Assembly: GCA_018716305.1 (NCBI GenBank)
Contig: DVKB01000008.1
Span: 1-64,000, forward strand
Source: Candidatus Scatomonas merdigallinarum
GTDB lineage: Bacteria; Bacillota; Clostridia; Lachnospirales; Lachnospiraceae
Direction of reading: 5' to 3'
Length of the DNA stretch: 64,000 nt
The position numbers and the translations under genes were made by a program. The notes under the pieces are model-generated. The model ran no database searches. It was not told where the DNA came from and saw only the letters and a program-made list of their open reading frames with translations. Below, one piece after another: positions 31,849-41,176 of the stretch (its first letter is position 1; each line of letters starts with the position of its first letter).

Positions 31849-32636
31849 TTTCAGACTGCCATATGCACACACGGTTTTCCTCGGACAGCGACGCCCCTTT
31901 GGAGGAGATGGCAGAACAGGCCCTGAAACTGGGAATGAAGCGCATCTGTGTCACAGACCATTACGATATGGAGTATCCCGGGGGAGAATTTTCCCTGGAC
32001 ACAGCTTCTTATCTGAAGGAGCTGGAGGAGCTGGGGGAGAGGTACGCCGGCCGTCTGGAAATCCGCCGGGGAGTGGAGCTGGGGCTGCAGCCTCATTTAG
32101 GACAGTCTATCCGGGCTTATACCCGGACGCACCCCTTTGACTACGTCATCGGATCGGTGCATCTGGTCAGGGGACTGGATCCCTACGACCGGGATCAGTA
32201 CCCGGGAAGCGACCGGGAACTGTACCGGGAGTATTTTGCCTGCACCCTGGAAAATATCCGCTCCGTCACCGGTTTCCAGGCCCTGGGGCATCTGGACTAT
32301 GTGGTCCGCTACGGGCATGGCAGAGAAAAGGAGTATTCCTATCGGGCATATGCGGATGTGATCGATGAAATCCTCCGGGAATTGATCTGCCGGGGAATCG
32401 CCCTGGAGGTCAACAGCGGAGGGCTGAAGTACGGCCTGGGATTTCCAAATCCCCATCCGGACGTCCTGAAGCGGTACCGGGAGCTGGGAGGAGAACTGGT
32501 GACTGTGGGCTCTGACGCCCATCGTCCGGAGCATGTGGGATACGGTTTTTCACAGGTCCGGGAGATCCTGCTGGACTGCGGATTTCAGTATTTCGCGGAA
32601 TTTTTCGGCCGGAAGCCTGTTTTTACGCGTTTATGA
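31845..32636 (+). CDS. PHP-domain phosphatase, histidinol-phosphatase (HisK/HisJ)-like
   Basis: 263 residues. Metal ligands of the PHP fold are visible: CHMHTRFSSDSD near residue 5, VTDHYD near 39, a GVELG block near 78, IGSVH near 104, GHLDYVVRY near 147 and GSDAHRPEHVG near 226. HisJ-type enzymes dephosphorylate histidinol phosphate, but no his genes are nearby, so another phosphate ester is possible. It overlaps mnmA by four bases and ends the operon. Confidence 0.82.
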   Translation: MISDCHMHTRFSSDSDAPLEEMAEQALKLGMKRICVTDHYDMEYPGGEFSLDTASYLKELEELGERYAGRLEIRRGVELGLQPHLGQSIRAYTRTHPFDYVIGSVHLVRGLDPYDRDQYPGSDRELYREYFACTLENIRSVTGFQALGHLDYVVRYGHGREKEYSYRAYADVIDEILRELICRGIALEVNSGGLKYGLGFPNPHPDVLKRYRELGGELVTVGSDAHRPEHVGYGFSQVREILLDCGFQYFAEFFGRKPVFTRL

Positions 32637-32656
32637 AGGTTTTATGAAATTAAGCC

Positions 32657-32685
32657 TTGAATTTCTGGCAGGAATTAGGTAATAT
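32657..32685 (+). promoter_or_regulatory. Promoter of gap
   Basis: TTGAAT (32657-32662) and TAATAT (32680-32685) are 17 bases apart. The 70-base leader contains a small hairpin CGCTTC/GAAGCG (about 32700-32725), which may stabilise the mRNA. Confidence 0.6.
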
Positions 32686-32759
32686 ATAGTTTGGATTGAC
32701 GCTTCCTTTTCATTCCGAGAAGCGCAATAATCTTAAACACTTTTAGGAGGAATAAAATC

Positions 32760-33779
32760 ATGGCAGTAAGAGTAGCAATCAATGGCTTTGGCCGTATCGG
32801 ACGTCTTGCTTTCAGACAGATGTTCGGAGCAGAGGGTTACGAAGTAGTAGCAATTAACGATCTGACATCTCCCAAGATGTTGGCGCATCTGTTGAAATAT
32901 GATTCTTCTCAGGGCAAATACGCTCTGGCTGATACCGTTACCTCTGATGAGGAAGCCGGAACCATCACCGTTGACGGCAAGACCATCAAGATCTACAAAG
33001 AGGCTGACGCTTCCAATCTTCCCTGGGGAGAGCTGAAAGTTGACGTCGTTCTGGAGTGCACCGGCTTCTACACCTCCAAGGCAAAAGCCGAGGCCCACAT
33101 TAAGGCAGGCGCAAGAAAGGTTGTTATCTCTGCTCCCGCAGGAAACGATCTGCCCACCATCGTTTACAATGTAAACCATGAGACCCTGAAACCCACCGAT
33201 ACTGTAATCTCCGCGGCATCCTGCACCACCAACTGCCTGGCTCCCATGGCAAAGGCTCTGAACGAGCTGGCACCCATCAAGTCCGGTATCATGGTTACCA
33301 TCCATGCCTACACCGGTGATCAGATGACTCTGGACGGACCCCAGAGAAAGGGCGATCTGAGAAGATCCCGTGCGGCCGCTGTGAACATCGTTCCCAATAG
33401 CACCGGCGCGGCAAAGGCAATCGGTCTGGTTATTCCGGAACTGAACGGCAAGCTCATCGGCTCCGCTCAGCGTGTACCTACCCCCACCGGATCCACCACC
33501 ATCCTGACCGCAGTTGTGGAAGGAAATGTTACCGTTGACGAGATCAACGCTAAGATGAAAGCCTCCGTAACCGAGTCCTACGGATACAACGAGGACGAGA
33601 TCGTCTCTTCCGATATCATCGGTATGAGATACGGCTCTCTGTTCGACGCTACCCAGACCATGGTTCTGCCGCTGGACAACGGAACCACCGAGGTTCAGGT
33701 TGTTTCCTGGTACGACAATGAGAACTCTTATACCAGCCAGATGGTTCGTACCATCAAATATTTCTCTGAATTACAGTAA
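32760..33779 (+). CDS. gap: Glyceraldehyde-3-phosphate dehydrogenase
   Basis: 339 residues. Catalyses oxidation and phosphorylation of glyceraldehyde 3-phosphate with NAD in glycolysis. NAD fold [14 protein letters not shown] at 7-20, SAPAGND, and [15 protein letters not shown] with catalytic Cys155; [18 protein letters not shown] lies near the C-terminus. Codon use is strongly biased towards frequent codons, as expected for a highly expressed gene. TAGGAGGA precedes the ATG. pgk follows after a hairpin, so gap mRNA can exceed that of pgk. Confidence 0.97.
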   Translation: MAVRVAINGFGRIGRLAFRQMFGAEGYEVVAINDLTSPKMLAHLLKYDSSQGKYALADTVTSDEEAGTITVDGKTIKIYKEADASNLPWGELKVDVVLECTGFYTSKAKAEAHIKAGARKVVISAPAGNDLPTIVYNVNHETLKPTDTVISAASCTTNCLAPMAKALNELAPIKSGIMVTIHAYTGDQMTLDGPQRKGDLRRSRAAAVNIVPNSTGAAKAIGLVIPELNGKLIGSAQRVPTPTGSTTILTAVVEGNVTVDEINAKMKASVTESYGYNEDEIVSSDIIGMRYGSLFDATQTMVLPLDNGTTEVQVVSWYDNENSYTSQMVRTIKYFSELQ

Positions 33780-33806
33780 TAGACAGGCTTAAGGCGAGAA
33801 CCCAAG

Positions 33807-33835
33807 GGGTCCGGTCAGTTTGGACCGGACCCTTT
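33807..33835 (+). terminator. Hairpin between gap and pgk
   Basis: GGGTCCGGTC (33807-33816) pairs with GACCGGACCC (33823-33832), followed by TTT. The short tail suggests partial termination, leaving some read-through into pgk. Confidence 0.7.
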
Positions 33836-33856
33836 AAGTATATGGAGGTAAAAAAT

Positions 33857-35065
33857 ATGTCTTTAAACAAGAAAACCGTAGATGACATCAATGTAAAGGG
33901 CAAAAAAGTCCTGGTGAGATGCGATTTCAACGTTCCTCTGAAAGAGGGAAAGATCACCGATGAGAACCGTCTGGTTGCCGCTCTGCCCACTATTAAAAAA
34001 CTGCTGACTGACGGCGGCAGAGTGATCCTCTGCTCCCACCTGGGCAAACCCAAGGGAGAGCCCAAACCGGAACTGTCTCTGGCTCCTGTAGCCGCCCGCT
34101 TAAGCGAGCTGCTGGGACAGGAAGTAAAATTTGCCGCTGATCCGGAAGTGGTAGGCCCCAACGCCAAAGCTGCCGTAGAGGCTATGAAGGACGGCGACTG
34201 CATCCTGCTGGAGAACACCCGCTACCGCGCAGAGGAGACTAAGAACGGAGAGGCATTCTCCAAAGAGCTGGCTTCCCTCTGCGATGTATTTGTAAACGAC
34301 GCTTTCGGTACCGCTCATCGTGCCCACTGCTCCAACGTAGGCGTGACCCAGTTCGTGGATACCTGCGTGGTAGGCTATCTGATGGAGAAGGAGATCGCGT
34401 TCCTCGGCAACGCTGTTGAGAATCCGGTGCGTCCCTTCGTTGCCATCCTGGGCGGAGCCAAGGTTGCCGACAAGCTGAACGTAATCTCCAACCTGCTGGA
34501 GAAATGCGATACCCTGATCATCGGCGGCGGCATGGCTTTCACCTTCCTGAAGGCTCAGGGCAAAGAGGTTGGAAAATCTCTGGTGGACGACACCAAGCTG
34601 GACTACTGCAAGGAGATGATTGAGAAGGCTGAGAAGCTGGGCAAGAAGCTGCTGCTTCCCGTAGACGCGGCTGTAGCCGCTTCCTTCCCGAACCCCATTG
34701 ACGCTGCCATTGACGTAAAGAACGTATCCGCGGACGAGATCCCGGCAGACATGATGGGCCTGGACATCGGACCCAAGAGCGCCGAGCTGTACGCCGAGGC
34801 GGCCAAGACCGCCAAGACCGTTGTGTGGAACGGCCCCATGGGCGTATTTGAGAATCCCACCCTGGCAGCCGGAACCATCGCCGTGGCAAAAGCCCTGGCT
34901 GAAACCGACGCCACCACCATCATCGGCGGCGGAGATTCCGCAGCAGCCGTAAACCAGCTGGGCTTCGGAGACAAGATGAGCCACATCTCCACCGGCGGCG
35001 GAGCCTCCCTGGAATTCCTGGAAGGCAAAGAACTCCCCGGCGTAGCCGCCGCGAACGATAAGTAA
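33857..35065 (+). CDS. pgk: Phosphoglycerate kinase
   Basis: 402 residues from [31 protein letters not shown] upstream supplies the ribosome site. Transfers phosphate from 1,3-bisphosphoglycerate to ADP. Seen: RCDFNVPLK near 20, [10 protein letters not shown] near 62, NTRYRAEE near 120, [45 protein letters not shown] and [10 protein letters not shown]. High-expression codon use. A three-unit repeat separates it from tpiA. Confidence 0.97.
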   Translation: MSLNKKTVDDINVKGKKVLVRCDFNVPLKEGKITDENRLVAALPTIKKLLTDGGRVILCSHLGKPKGEPKPELSLAPVAARLSELLGQEVKFAADPEVVGPNAKAAVEAMKDGDCILLENTRYRAEETKNGEAFSKELASLCDVFVNDAFGTAHRAHCSNVGVTQFVDTCVVGYLMEKEIAFLGNAVENPVRPFVAILGGAKVADKLNVISNLLEKCDTLIIGGGMAFTFLKAQGKEVGKSLVDDTKLDYCKEMIEKAEKLGKKLLLPVDAAVAASFPNPIDAAIDVKNVSADEIPADMMGLDIGPKSAELYAEAAKTAKTVVWNGPMGVFENPTLAAGTIAVAKALAETDATTIIGGGDSAAAVNQLGFGDKMSHISTGGGASLEFLEGKELPGVAAANDK

Positions 35066-35068
35066 GCA

Positions 35069-35250
35069 CTTAGCGATTGGCAAGCCGAAGGCGCAGGCCG
35101 AGGTTAGGGCCAGGAGAACCTACCCGCTTCACTTAGCGATTGGCAGGCCGAAGGCAAAGATTGAGTTTAGTGCGAGGTCGTTCCCGAACCTTAGCGAAGG
35201 CAAGCCGTCAGGCGCAGCATGAGCTTAGTTGAGGGAACAACCCCTACATT
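35069..35250 (+). repeat. Three-unit direct repeat between pgk and tpiA
   Basis: Units begin CTTAGCGATTGGCAAGCCGA (35069), CTTAGCGATTGGCAGGCCGA (35132) and a shortened CTTAGCGAAGGCAAGCCG (35190), with periods of about 63 and 58. Each continues with a GAGNTTAG box and ends in a CCC-rich part. The units diverge at their 3' ends. No terminator is seen, so the repeat would be in the mRNA leader of tpiA. Confidence 0.75.
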
Positions 35251-35270
35251 TTTGAAAAGAGGATAAAACA

Positions 35271-36023
35271 ATGGCAAGAAAGAAAATTATCGCAGGCAAC
35301 TGGAAAATGAATATGACTCCCAGCGAGGCGGTTGCTCTGGTTGAGACTCTGAAGCCCCTGGTACAAAATGAGGACGTTGACGTAGTATTCGGCGTTCCGG
35401 CCATTGACATTGTACCGGTAGTGGAAGCCTGCAAGGGAACCAACATCGAAGTTGCGGCTGAAAACATGTACTATGAGGAAAAAGGAGCTTACACAGGAGA
35501 GATTTCTCCGGCCATGCTGGTGGACGCAGGCGTAAAATACGTGATCCTGGGCCATTCTGAGAGAAGAGATTACTTCAAGGAGACCAGCGAGGATGTCAAC
35601 AAAAAGATCCTCAAAGCCTTTGAGCACGGCCTGACCCCCATTATGTGCTGCGGAGAGTCTCTGGAGCAGAGAGAGCAGGGCATCACCATGGACTGGATCC
35701 GTCAGCAGGTAAAGGTCGGCTTCCAGAATGTGACCGCGGAGCAGGCAAAGACCGCTGTGATTGCCTATGAGCCCATCTGGGCCATCGGCACCGGCAAGAC
35801 TGCTACCAGCGAGCAGGCTGAGGAAGTCTGCAAAGGCATCCGCGAGTGCATCGCGGAGATCTATGATACCGATACCGCGGAAGCCATCCGTATCCAGTAC
35901 GGCGGTTCTGTAAACGCAGGAAACGCGGCGGAGCTGTTCGCTATGCCGGATATCGACGGCGGCCTGGTGGGCGGAGCGTCTCTCAAGCCTGATTTCGGAA
36001 AGATCGTATGCTACAATAAATAA
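35271..36023 (+). CDS. tpiA: Triosephosphate isomerase
   Basis: 250 residues. Interconverts dihydroxyacetone phosphate and glyceraldehyde 3-phosphate. GNWKMN with Asn11 and Lys13, [11 protein letters not shown] with His95, [11 protein letters not shown] with Glu167, QYGGSVN and GGLVGGASL are all in place. AAAAGAGGA precedes the ATG. It ends the gap-pgk-tpiA block with a long hairpin terminator. Confidence 0.97.
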   Translation: MARKKIIAGNWKMNMTPSEAVALVETLKPLVQNEDVDVVFGVPAIDIVPVVEACKGTNIEVAAENMYYEEKGAYTGEISPAMLVDAGVKYVILGHSERRDYFKETSEDVNKKILKAFEHGLTPIMCCGESLEQREQGITMDWIRQQVKVGFQNVTAEQAKTAVIAYEPIWAIGTGKTATSEQAEEVCKGIRECIAEIYDTDTAEAIRIQYGGSVNAGNAAELFAMPDIDGGLVGGASLKPDFGKIVCYNK

Positions 36024-36060
36024 TTGCCAATTCTGAACCGGTTATAAAGGTAAAAAGCGG

Positions 36061-36113
36061 AAAAGCCATCAGATCCTTCGCCCGCGCGGCGGAAGATCCG
36101 GTGGCTTTCGCCT
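36061..36113 (+). terminator. Terminator of the glycolytic block
   Basis: AAAAGCCATCAGATCCTTCG (36061-36080) pairs with CGGAAGATCCGGTGGCTTT (about 36089-36107) with two mismatches; CGCCTTTT follows. Confidence 0.75.
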
Positions 36114-36183
36114 TTTGCAGGTGGCGCGGATCAGAGTTTTGTGGTATGGTAATACATAAGAACAATCCGGAAAGGAGACTCTT

Positions 36184-37146
36184 ATGGCAATAGAGCGATG
36201 CAGTCTCTGCGGCGGCAGGCTGGGCAGCAATGGAATCTGTACAGAGTGCGGCATGGACAACACAAAGAATGATAAAAAATACAGTCTGAACAAAAATCTG
36301 AAACTGGATTTCCGTCAGGCGGAGCCTTCGGGAAAGAATACGGAAAACAGCCGTGGCGCTGCGGGAGGAGGACAGAGCGGGGACAGCCGTACATATGAAC
36401 AGAAGCCCTTTGAGGAGCAGCGCCGCCGGCCGCATACGCCGCCTCCTTATCAGGGAAGCGCCGGCCGGACATACCGGGGCCGCCGCAGCGAGGGGAACAG
36501 CGGGACCGCGGGAAAGGTTGTCTTTGTGGTTGTCCTGCTGATTACCATCGGAGCGGCGGTTCTGGGATTTATGCTGGACCGCGGCGGCGAGGCCGGCTCC
36601 TATGAAACAGAAGATCTCAATGGAATTCTGGATGAAGAGGTGGACTGGCAGGAAATTGATGAGATTCTGGCCAATACAGACGGTTCCTACACGATCTATT
36701 CCGAGGACGGAGAGCATTTCGCTGATATTACCATGGCGGATGGGCAGACTTACTGCTATGCCGGGGAGGGTTATTTTTCCAGCATGCAGGAGGAACACTC
36801 CGGAGGCGAGGAATGGATGTACAGTTACTCCTTCGACGAATACACTTCTCTGGAGGAGGCGTATGACTCTTATATTGATGTGGAATGGATGGAAGAATCC
36901 GGGGATTATGAAAACATCACAGCTGCCGGGGCGCAGGAGGCGGAGATAGACGGACAAACGATCCGCTGGACGCAGCTGGACTACATCCGGAATGGAACGC
37001 GATGCCGGGAATTGTATCTCTGGACCCAGAAGGGGAATGTGCTGTTTACGATCCGGATCGATGATTCCGTGTATGCTGAAGATCAGGAGCCGACAGGTTC
37101 GCTGGAAACCCTGACGGAAGCCTGGGAGCTCGTAGTACTGCATTGA
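36184..37146 (+). CDS. Hypothetical zinc-ribbon membrane protein
   Basis: 320 residues. Residues 1-24 hold a zinc ribbon with CSLCGGRLGSNGICTECG. A polar Arg/Gly/Pro-rich linker (about 45-112) leads to one membrane helix (about 116-137, VVFVVVLLITIGAAVLGFML). The remaining 180 residues lie outside and are acidic, with repeated Tyr and Asp/Glu, of no family I know. Zinc ribbon plus one helix plus exported domain is a common plan in Clostridia for proteins of unknown function. AAAGGAGA precedes the ATG. It stands alone. Confidence 0.6.
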   Translation: MAIERCSLCGGRLGSNGICTECGMDNTKNDKKYSLNKNLKLDFRQAEPSGKNTENSRGAAGGGQSGDSRTYEQKPFEEQRRRPHTPPPYQGSAGRTYRGRRSEGNSGTAGKVVFVVVLLITIGAAVLGFMLDRGGEAGSYETEDLNGILDEEVDWQEIDEILANTDGSYTIYSEDGEHFADITMADGQTYCYAGEGYFSSMQEEHSGGEEWMYSYSFDEYTSLEEAYDSYIDVEWMEESGDYENITAAGAQEAEIDGQTIRWTQLDYIRNGTRCRELYLWTQKGNVLFTIRIDDSVYAEDQEPTGSLETLTEAWELVVLH

Positions 37147-37168
37147 ATGAGCTGCCCGACAAATGGGT

Positions 37169-37219
37169 ATGAGACACGGATTGCTCCGCGGTTCGTGCTC
37201 CCGCAATCCTAAGTCTCAT
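37169..37219. repeat. Dispersed palindromic repeat, most complete copy
   Basis: ATGAGAC (37169-37175) and GTCTCAT (37213-37219) are the outer arms; GGATTGC and GCAATCC form the inner arms around TCCGCGGTTCGTGCTCCC. Related copies lie at 14554, 23577 and 41213. Confidence 0.65.
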
Positions 37220-37231
37220 TGAATTTCTTGA

Positions 37232-37279
37232 GGAAACAGGCGCCGGAATCCCGGAAAAGATTCTTGGGCGCCTGTTTCC
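37232..37279. terminator. Long hairpin between convergent genes
   Basis: GGAAACAGGCGCC (37232-37244) pairs perfectly with GGCGCCTGTTTCC (37267-37279), with an inner GAATC/GATTC stem. It separates the zinc-ribbon gene from the convergent NUDIX gene and probably stops both transcripts. Confidence 0.65.
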
Positions 37280-37297
37280 GTATGTCCGGCGAACCAA

Positions 37298-37777
37298 TCA
37301 GTCAAGTTTCATTGGCCGGCCGTCCAGAGCGGCAAAGACCAGGCCTCCATGGCCGTCATAAACCAGTTTCAGGGAGAAAAAGGGGCGGTTTTCCCGCAGC
37401 AGCCGGAAAAAGATTTTGTCCCCCTCCCAGATGTTCAGCTGTTCCACGTCCTGAATCTTTACCCAGGCAAGTTCTCCCTCATCACAGGGAATGGGACGGC
37501 CTTCAAAGCCGTCGGCGGTGAAGAGGGACATGTATTCGGTGACGCCGTCACCGGAGACAAAAGTGACAATCCCCCGATACTGCCAGGAGGTGAGAGTGTA
37601 GCCGGTCTCCTCCCGAACTTCCCGGAGCAGACACTCCTCCGGGCTTTCGTCCGCTTCAAAGTGGCCGCCGACCCCGATCCATTTTTCTTTGTTCACGTCA
37701 TTTTTCTTCACGGTTCTGTGAAGCATGAGATACTTCCCGTTTTGTTCTATGTAGCAGAGAGTGCTTAATTTCGCCAT
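37298..37777 (-). CDS. NUDIX hydrolase (MutT/8-oxo-dGTP diphosphatase-like)
   Basis: 159 residues from MAKLSTLCYIEQNGKYLML; the ATG at 37775-37777 has AAAGGAG upstream, while an earlier start at 37858 has none. The Nudix box is GGHFEADESPEECLLREVREETG (about 38-60), matching Gx5Ex7REUxEExGU. Preceding TVKKNDVNKEKWIGVGG and following YRGIVTFVSGDG resemble clostridial MutT-like enzymes that hydrolyse damaged nucleoside triphosphates. The substrate is not certain. Single gene. Confidence 0.88.
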   Translation of the reverse strand: MAKLSTLCYIEQNGKYLMLHRTVKKNDVNKEKWIGVGGHFEADESPEECLLREVREETGYTLTSWQYRGIVTFVSGDGVTEYMSLFTADGFEGRPIPCDEGELAWVKIQDVEQLNIWEGDKIFFRLLRENRPFFSLKLVYDGHGGLVFAALDGRPMKLD

Positions 37778-37914
37778 ATGCGGCTCCTTTCTCTTTAAAC
37801 TGCCTGCGGCTCTTCCTATTCTGGCGCTGCCGGCCGCATTTGTCAAGAGTGTGGGCAAGAATCGGAAATACCTGGGAAAGTACAGCGGAAATGGAAAAAA
37901 TTGAAGTTTAATCC

Positions 37915-37942
37915 TTGACTATGGGAGGTTTTATGTTACAAT
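37915..37942 (+). promoter_or_regulatory. Promoter of ppdK
   Basis: TTGACT (37915-37920) and TACAAT (37937-37942) are 16 bases apart, giving a leader of about 110 bases in which I see no riboswitch. Confidence 0.65.
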
Positions 37943-38058
37943 AACTGTGTGCGTCCGGGAGGGCGCTGTAGATATTGTATGTAGGTATCTTTCGGAATAT
38001 TCCGGAGGATGCTTTACTGATACCAATCAATCAAGTCAATTTTAGGAGGAAACGTAAC

Positions 38059-40692
38059 ATGGCAAACAAATGGGTCTATTTGTTTACGGAAGGCAACGCG
38101 GACATGCGCGAGCTCCTCGGCGGAAAGGGCGCGAACCTGGCGGAGATGACCAATCTGGGTCTGCCGGTGCCCCAGGGATTTACCATCACCACCGAAGCTT
38201 GTACGCAGTATTATGAGGATGGCAGAAAGATCAACGATGAGATCATGGGCCAGATCATGGAATACATCGGCAAGATGGAGGAGATTACCGGAAAGAAATT
38301 CGGAGATAAAGAGAATCCGCTGCTGGTGTCCGTTCGTTCCGGAGCCAGAGCTTCCATGCCGGGTATGATGGATACTATCCTGAACCTGGGCCTGAACGAA
38401 GACGTGGTAGAAGTTCTTTCTGAGAAGTCCGGAAATCCCCGCTGGGCATGGGACTGCTACAGAAGATTTATTCAGATGTATTCCGACGTTGTTATGGAAG
38501 TCGGAAAGAAATATTTTGAGGAACTGATTGACAAGATGAAAGCGGAGAAAGGCGTAACACTGGATGTGGAGCTGACCGCTGAGGATCTGAAGACTCTTGC
38601 CGAGCAGTTTAAGGCTGAGTACAAAGAGAAGATCGGCGCTGACTTCCCCTCTGATCCCAAGGAGCAGCTGATGGGAGCCATTAAAGCCGTGTTCCGTTCC
38701 TGGGATAATCCCCGTGCCAACGTATACCGCCGTGACAACGATATCCCCTACTCCTGGGGAACCGCTGTCAATGTACAGATGATGGCATTCGGAAACATGG
38801 GCGATGACTGCGGTACCGGCGTTGCTTTCACCAGAGATCCCGCTACCGGAGCCAAGGGCCTGTTCGGCGAGTTCCTGACCAACGCCCAGGGCGAGGATGT
38901 GGTTGCCGGCGTGCGTACCCCCATGCACATTTCCGAGATGGAGCAGAAATTCCCGGAAGCATTCGCTCAGTTCCAGGATGTATGCAAGAGGCTGGAAGAG
39001 CATTACAGAGATATGCAGGATATGGAGTTTACCGTGGAGCACGGCAAACTGTACATGCTGCAGACCCGTAACGGCAAGAGAACCGCTCAGGCCGCGCTGA
39101 AGATTGCCTGCGATCTGGTAGACGAGGGCATGAGAACAGAGGAAGAGGCTGTTGCCATGATCGATCCCAGAAACCTGGATTCTCTGCTGCATCCCCAGTT
39201 TGATGCCGCCGCTCTGAAGGCTGCCGTGCCCATGAGCAAAGCTCTGGGAGCTTCTCCGGGAGCTGCCTGCGGTAAGATCGTGTTCTCCGCTGAGGACGCC
39301 AAAGAGTGGGCTGCCAGAGGAGAGAAAGTCGTTCTGGTACGTCTGGAGACCTCTCCGGAAGATATCGAGGGTATGAAAGTATCCCAGGGTATCCTGACCG
39401 TCCGCGGCGGTATGACTTCTCACGCTGCCGTTGTAGCCCGCGGTATGGGAACCTGCTGTGTATCCGGCTGCGGCGACATGGTAATGGATGAGGAAAACAA
39501 GAAATTCACCCTGAACGGCAAAGAATTCCATGAGGGAGACTGCATTTCCATTGATGGATCTACCGGAAACATTTACGACGGAATTATCCCCACCGTAGAT
39601 GCCACCATCGCCGGCGAATTCGGAAGAATCATGGCATGGGCCGACAAATACAGAACCATGAAGGTAAGAACCAATGCGGATACTCCGGCTGACGCCAAGA
39701 AAGCCCGTGAGCTGGGTGCTGAAGGAATCGGTCTGTGCCGTACCGAGCATATGTTCTTCCAGGGAGACCGGATCGACGCCTTCCGCGAGATGATCTGCTC
39801 TGAGACGGTAGAAGAGAGAGAAGCCGCTCTGGAGAAGATTCTGCCCGAGCAGCAGGGAGATTTCGAGAAGCTGTATGAGGCTCTGGAAGGAAACCCGGTT
39901 ACCATCCGTTTCCTGGATCCGCCGCTGCATGAGTTCGTTCCCACTGAGGAAGAGGACATCAAGAAGCTGGCTGAAGCTCAGGGCAAGACCGTAGAGCAGA
40001 TCAAAGCCATCATTGCCGGTCTGCACGAGTTTAACCCCATGATGGGCCATCGCGGATGCCGTCTGGCTGTTACCTATCCGGAAATCGCCAAGATGCAGAC
40101 CAAGGCTGTGATCCGTGCCGCTATCAATGTAAAGAAAGCTCATCCCGACTGGGATATTCAGCCGGAAATCATGATCCCGCTGGTAGGCGACGTGAAAGAG
40201 CTGAAATATGTAAAGAACTTTGTGGTTGAGACCGCTGACGCTGAGATCGCCGCAGCCGGTGTTGATATGAAGTACGAAGTGGGAACTATGATCGAGATCC
40301 CCAGAGCAGCTCTGACTGCCGATGAGATCGCAAAAGAGGCTGAGTTCTTCTGCTTCGGAACCAACGACCTGACCCAGATGACCTTCGGCTTCTCCCGTGA
40401 CGACGCAGGTAAGTTCCTGGATGCGTACTACGATGCCAAGATCTTCGAGAACGATCCCTTCGCGAAGCTGGATCAGGTTGGCGTGGGCCGTCTGATGGAC
40501 ATGGCAGTGAAGCTTGGAAAACAGACCAGACCTTCCCTGCACTGTGGCATCTGCGGCGAGCACGGCGGAGATCCCAGCTCTGTAGAGTTCTGCAACAAGC
40601 TGGGCCTGGACTATGTATCCTGCTCACCTTACCGCGTGCCGATTGCCAGACTGGCTGCAGCACAGGCAGCGATCGCTCAGAAAAACGCATAA
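38059..40692 (+). CDS. ppdK: Pyruvate, phosphate dikinase
   Basis: 877 residues from MANKWVYLFTEGNADMRELL, with TAGGAGGA upstream; the longer frame to 37975 has no ribosome site. Interconverts pyruvate, ATP and phosphate with PEP, AMP and PPi; in anaerobes it often serves PPi-linked glycolysis. Domains in order: ATP-grasp (1-340, GGKGANLAEMT, RSGARASMPGMMDT), phosphohistidine domain with GGMTSHAAVVARGMG (His455), and PEP-binding barrel (510-877, GLCRTEHMFF, MGHRGCRL, FGTNDLTQM, LHCGICGEHGGD with the catalytic Cys). High-expression codon use explains the very long false frame on the other strand. Confidence 0.98.
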   Translation: MANKWVYLFTEGNADMRELLGGKGANLAEMTNLGLPVPQGFTITTEACTQYYEDGRKINDEIMGQIMEYIGKMEEITGKKFGDKENPLLVSVRSGARASMPGMMDTILNLGLNEDVVEVLSEKSGNPRWAWDCYRRFIQMYSDVVMEVGKKYFEELIDKMKAEKGVTLDVELTAEDLKTLAEQFKAEYKEKIGADFPSDPKEQLMGAIKAVFRSWDNPRANVYRRDNDIPYSWGTAVNVQMMAFGNMGDDCGTGVAFTRDPATGAKGLFGEFLTNAQGEDVVAGVRTPMHISEMEQKFPEAFAQFQDVCKRLEEHYRDMQDMEFTVEHGKLYMLQTRNGKRTAQAALKIACDLVDEGMRTEEEAVAMIDPRNLDSLLHPQFDAAALKAAVPMSKALGASPGAACGKIVFSAEDAKEWAARGEKVVLVRLETSPEDIEGMKVSQGILTVRGGMTSHAAVVARGMGTCCVSGCGDMVMDEENKKFTLNGKEFHEGDCISIDGSTGNIYDGIIPTVDATIAGEFGRIMAWADKYRTMKVRTNADTPADAKKARELGAEGIGLCRTEHMFFQGDRIDAFREMICSETVEEREAALEKILPEQQGDFEKLYEALEGNPVTIRFLDPPLHEFVPTEEEDIKKLAEAQGKTVEQIKAIIAGLHEFNPMMGHRGCRLAVTYPEIAKMQTKAVIRAAINVKKAHPDWDIQPEIMIPLVGDVKELKYVKNFVVETADAEIAAAGVDMKYEVGTMIEIPRAALTADEIAKEAEFFCFGTNDLTQMTFGFSRDDAGKFLDAYYDAKIFENDPFAKLDQVGVGRLMDMAVKLGKQTRPSLHCGICGEHGGDPSSVEFCNKLGLDYVSCSPYRVPIARLAAAQAAIAQKNA

Positions 40693-40709
40693 TAGCTGAA
40701 AAACTCACA

Positions 40710-40739
40710 GCGCCCTGTTCCTGGAACAGGGCGCTTTTT
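40710..40739 (+). terminator. Terminator of ppdK
   Basis: GCGCCCTGTT and AACAGGGCGC (40710-40734) close a five-base loop and are followed by TTTTTG. Confidence 0.88.
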
Positions 40740-40878
40740 GCGCAGTGTCAATGGCATGGAGCTATATCGGGGAGGTGGTATTTAACATACTTGTCTTAGT
40801 CAGTGCGGTCAAAATGGCAGACCGGGTTGTATGTGAAAGGATGGGCCTATAATTGCCAAATCAAAGTGATTTTTGGCC

Positions 40879-40907
40879 TTGATTTTTTGGGAAATTCAGA
40901 TTATAAT
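40879..40907 (+). promoter_or_regulatory. Promoter of tRNA-Gly
   Basis: TTGATT (40879-40884) and a perfect TATAAT (40902-40907) are 17 bases apart; transcription should begin within a few bases of the tRNA. The stretch 40740-40878 holds nothing I can identify. Confidence 0.7.
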
Positions 40908-40916
40908 AAGAGTCAT

Positions 40917-40987
40917 GCAGATATAGTTCATCGGTAGAACGCTAGCTTCCCAAGCTGGAGAGACGGGTTCGATTCCCGCTATCTGCT
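40917..40987 (+). tRNA. tRNA-Gly (anticodon CCC)
   Basis: Acceptor GCAGATA pairs with TATCTGC; stem CTAGC/GCTGG encloses TTCCCAA, anticodon CCC. Length 71 is usual for tRNA-Gly. CCA is not encoded. Confidence 0.93.
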
Positions 40988-41003
40988 TTTTCTTTGAAAA
41001 TTT

Positions 41004-41034
41004 CCCCCGGAAACGCAGCGTTTCCGGGGGATTT
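41004..41034 (+). terminator. Terminator of tRNA-Gly
   Basis: CCCCCGGAAACG (41004-41015) and CGTTTCCGGGGG (41019-41030) form a perfect 12-bp stem followed by ATTT. Confidence 0.75.
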
Positions 41035-41176
41035 CTCATGTTCAGAAGAAAAGAAGCAAGTGCAGAATTTTTCACCTCAAGCTGCCGGGTCTGAATCATT
41101 AAGTTTTTCTCCGTAAGCGTTTGACCACGCAGGTCTTGTCCTGGAATCTGTCAGATGGTAAAATGCAGGTAAGAGA

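Noticed and set aside
35069-35250. Possible CRISPR array between pgk and tpiA
   Set aside because: Only three diverging units of about 60 bases; repeat and spacer cannot be separated and no cas genes are present.
37975-38058. Upstream-extended start of ppdK
   Set aside because: No ribosome site at 37975, whereas TAGGAGGA lies at normal distance from ATG 38059, which gives the usual PPDK N-terminus.
38014-40563. An 849-codon open frame on the minus strand inside ppdK
   Set aside because: Strong codon bias of ppdK removes stops on the opposite strand. The translation is rich in His/Leu/Gln without domains, and ppdK is unmistakable.
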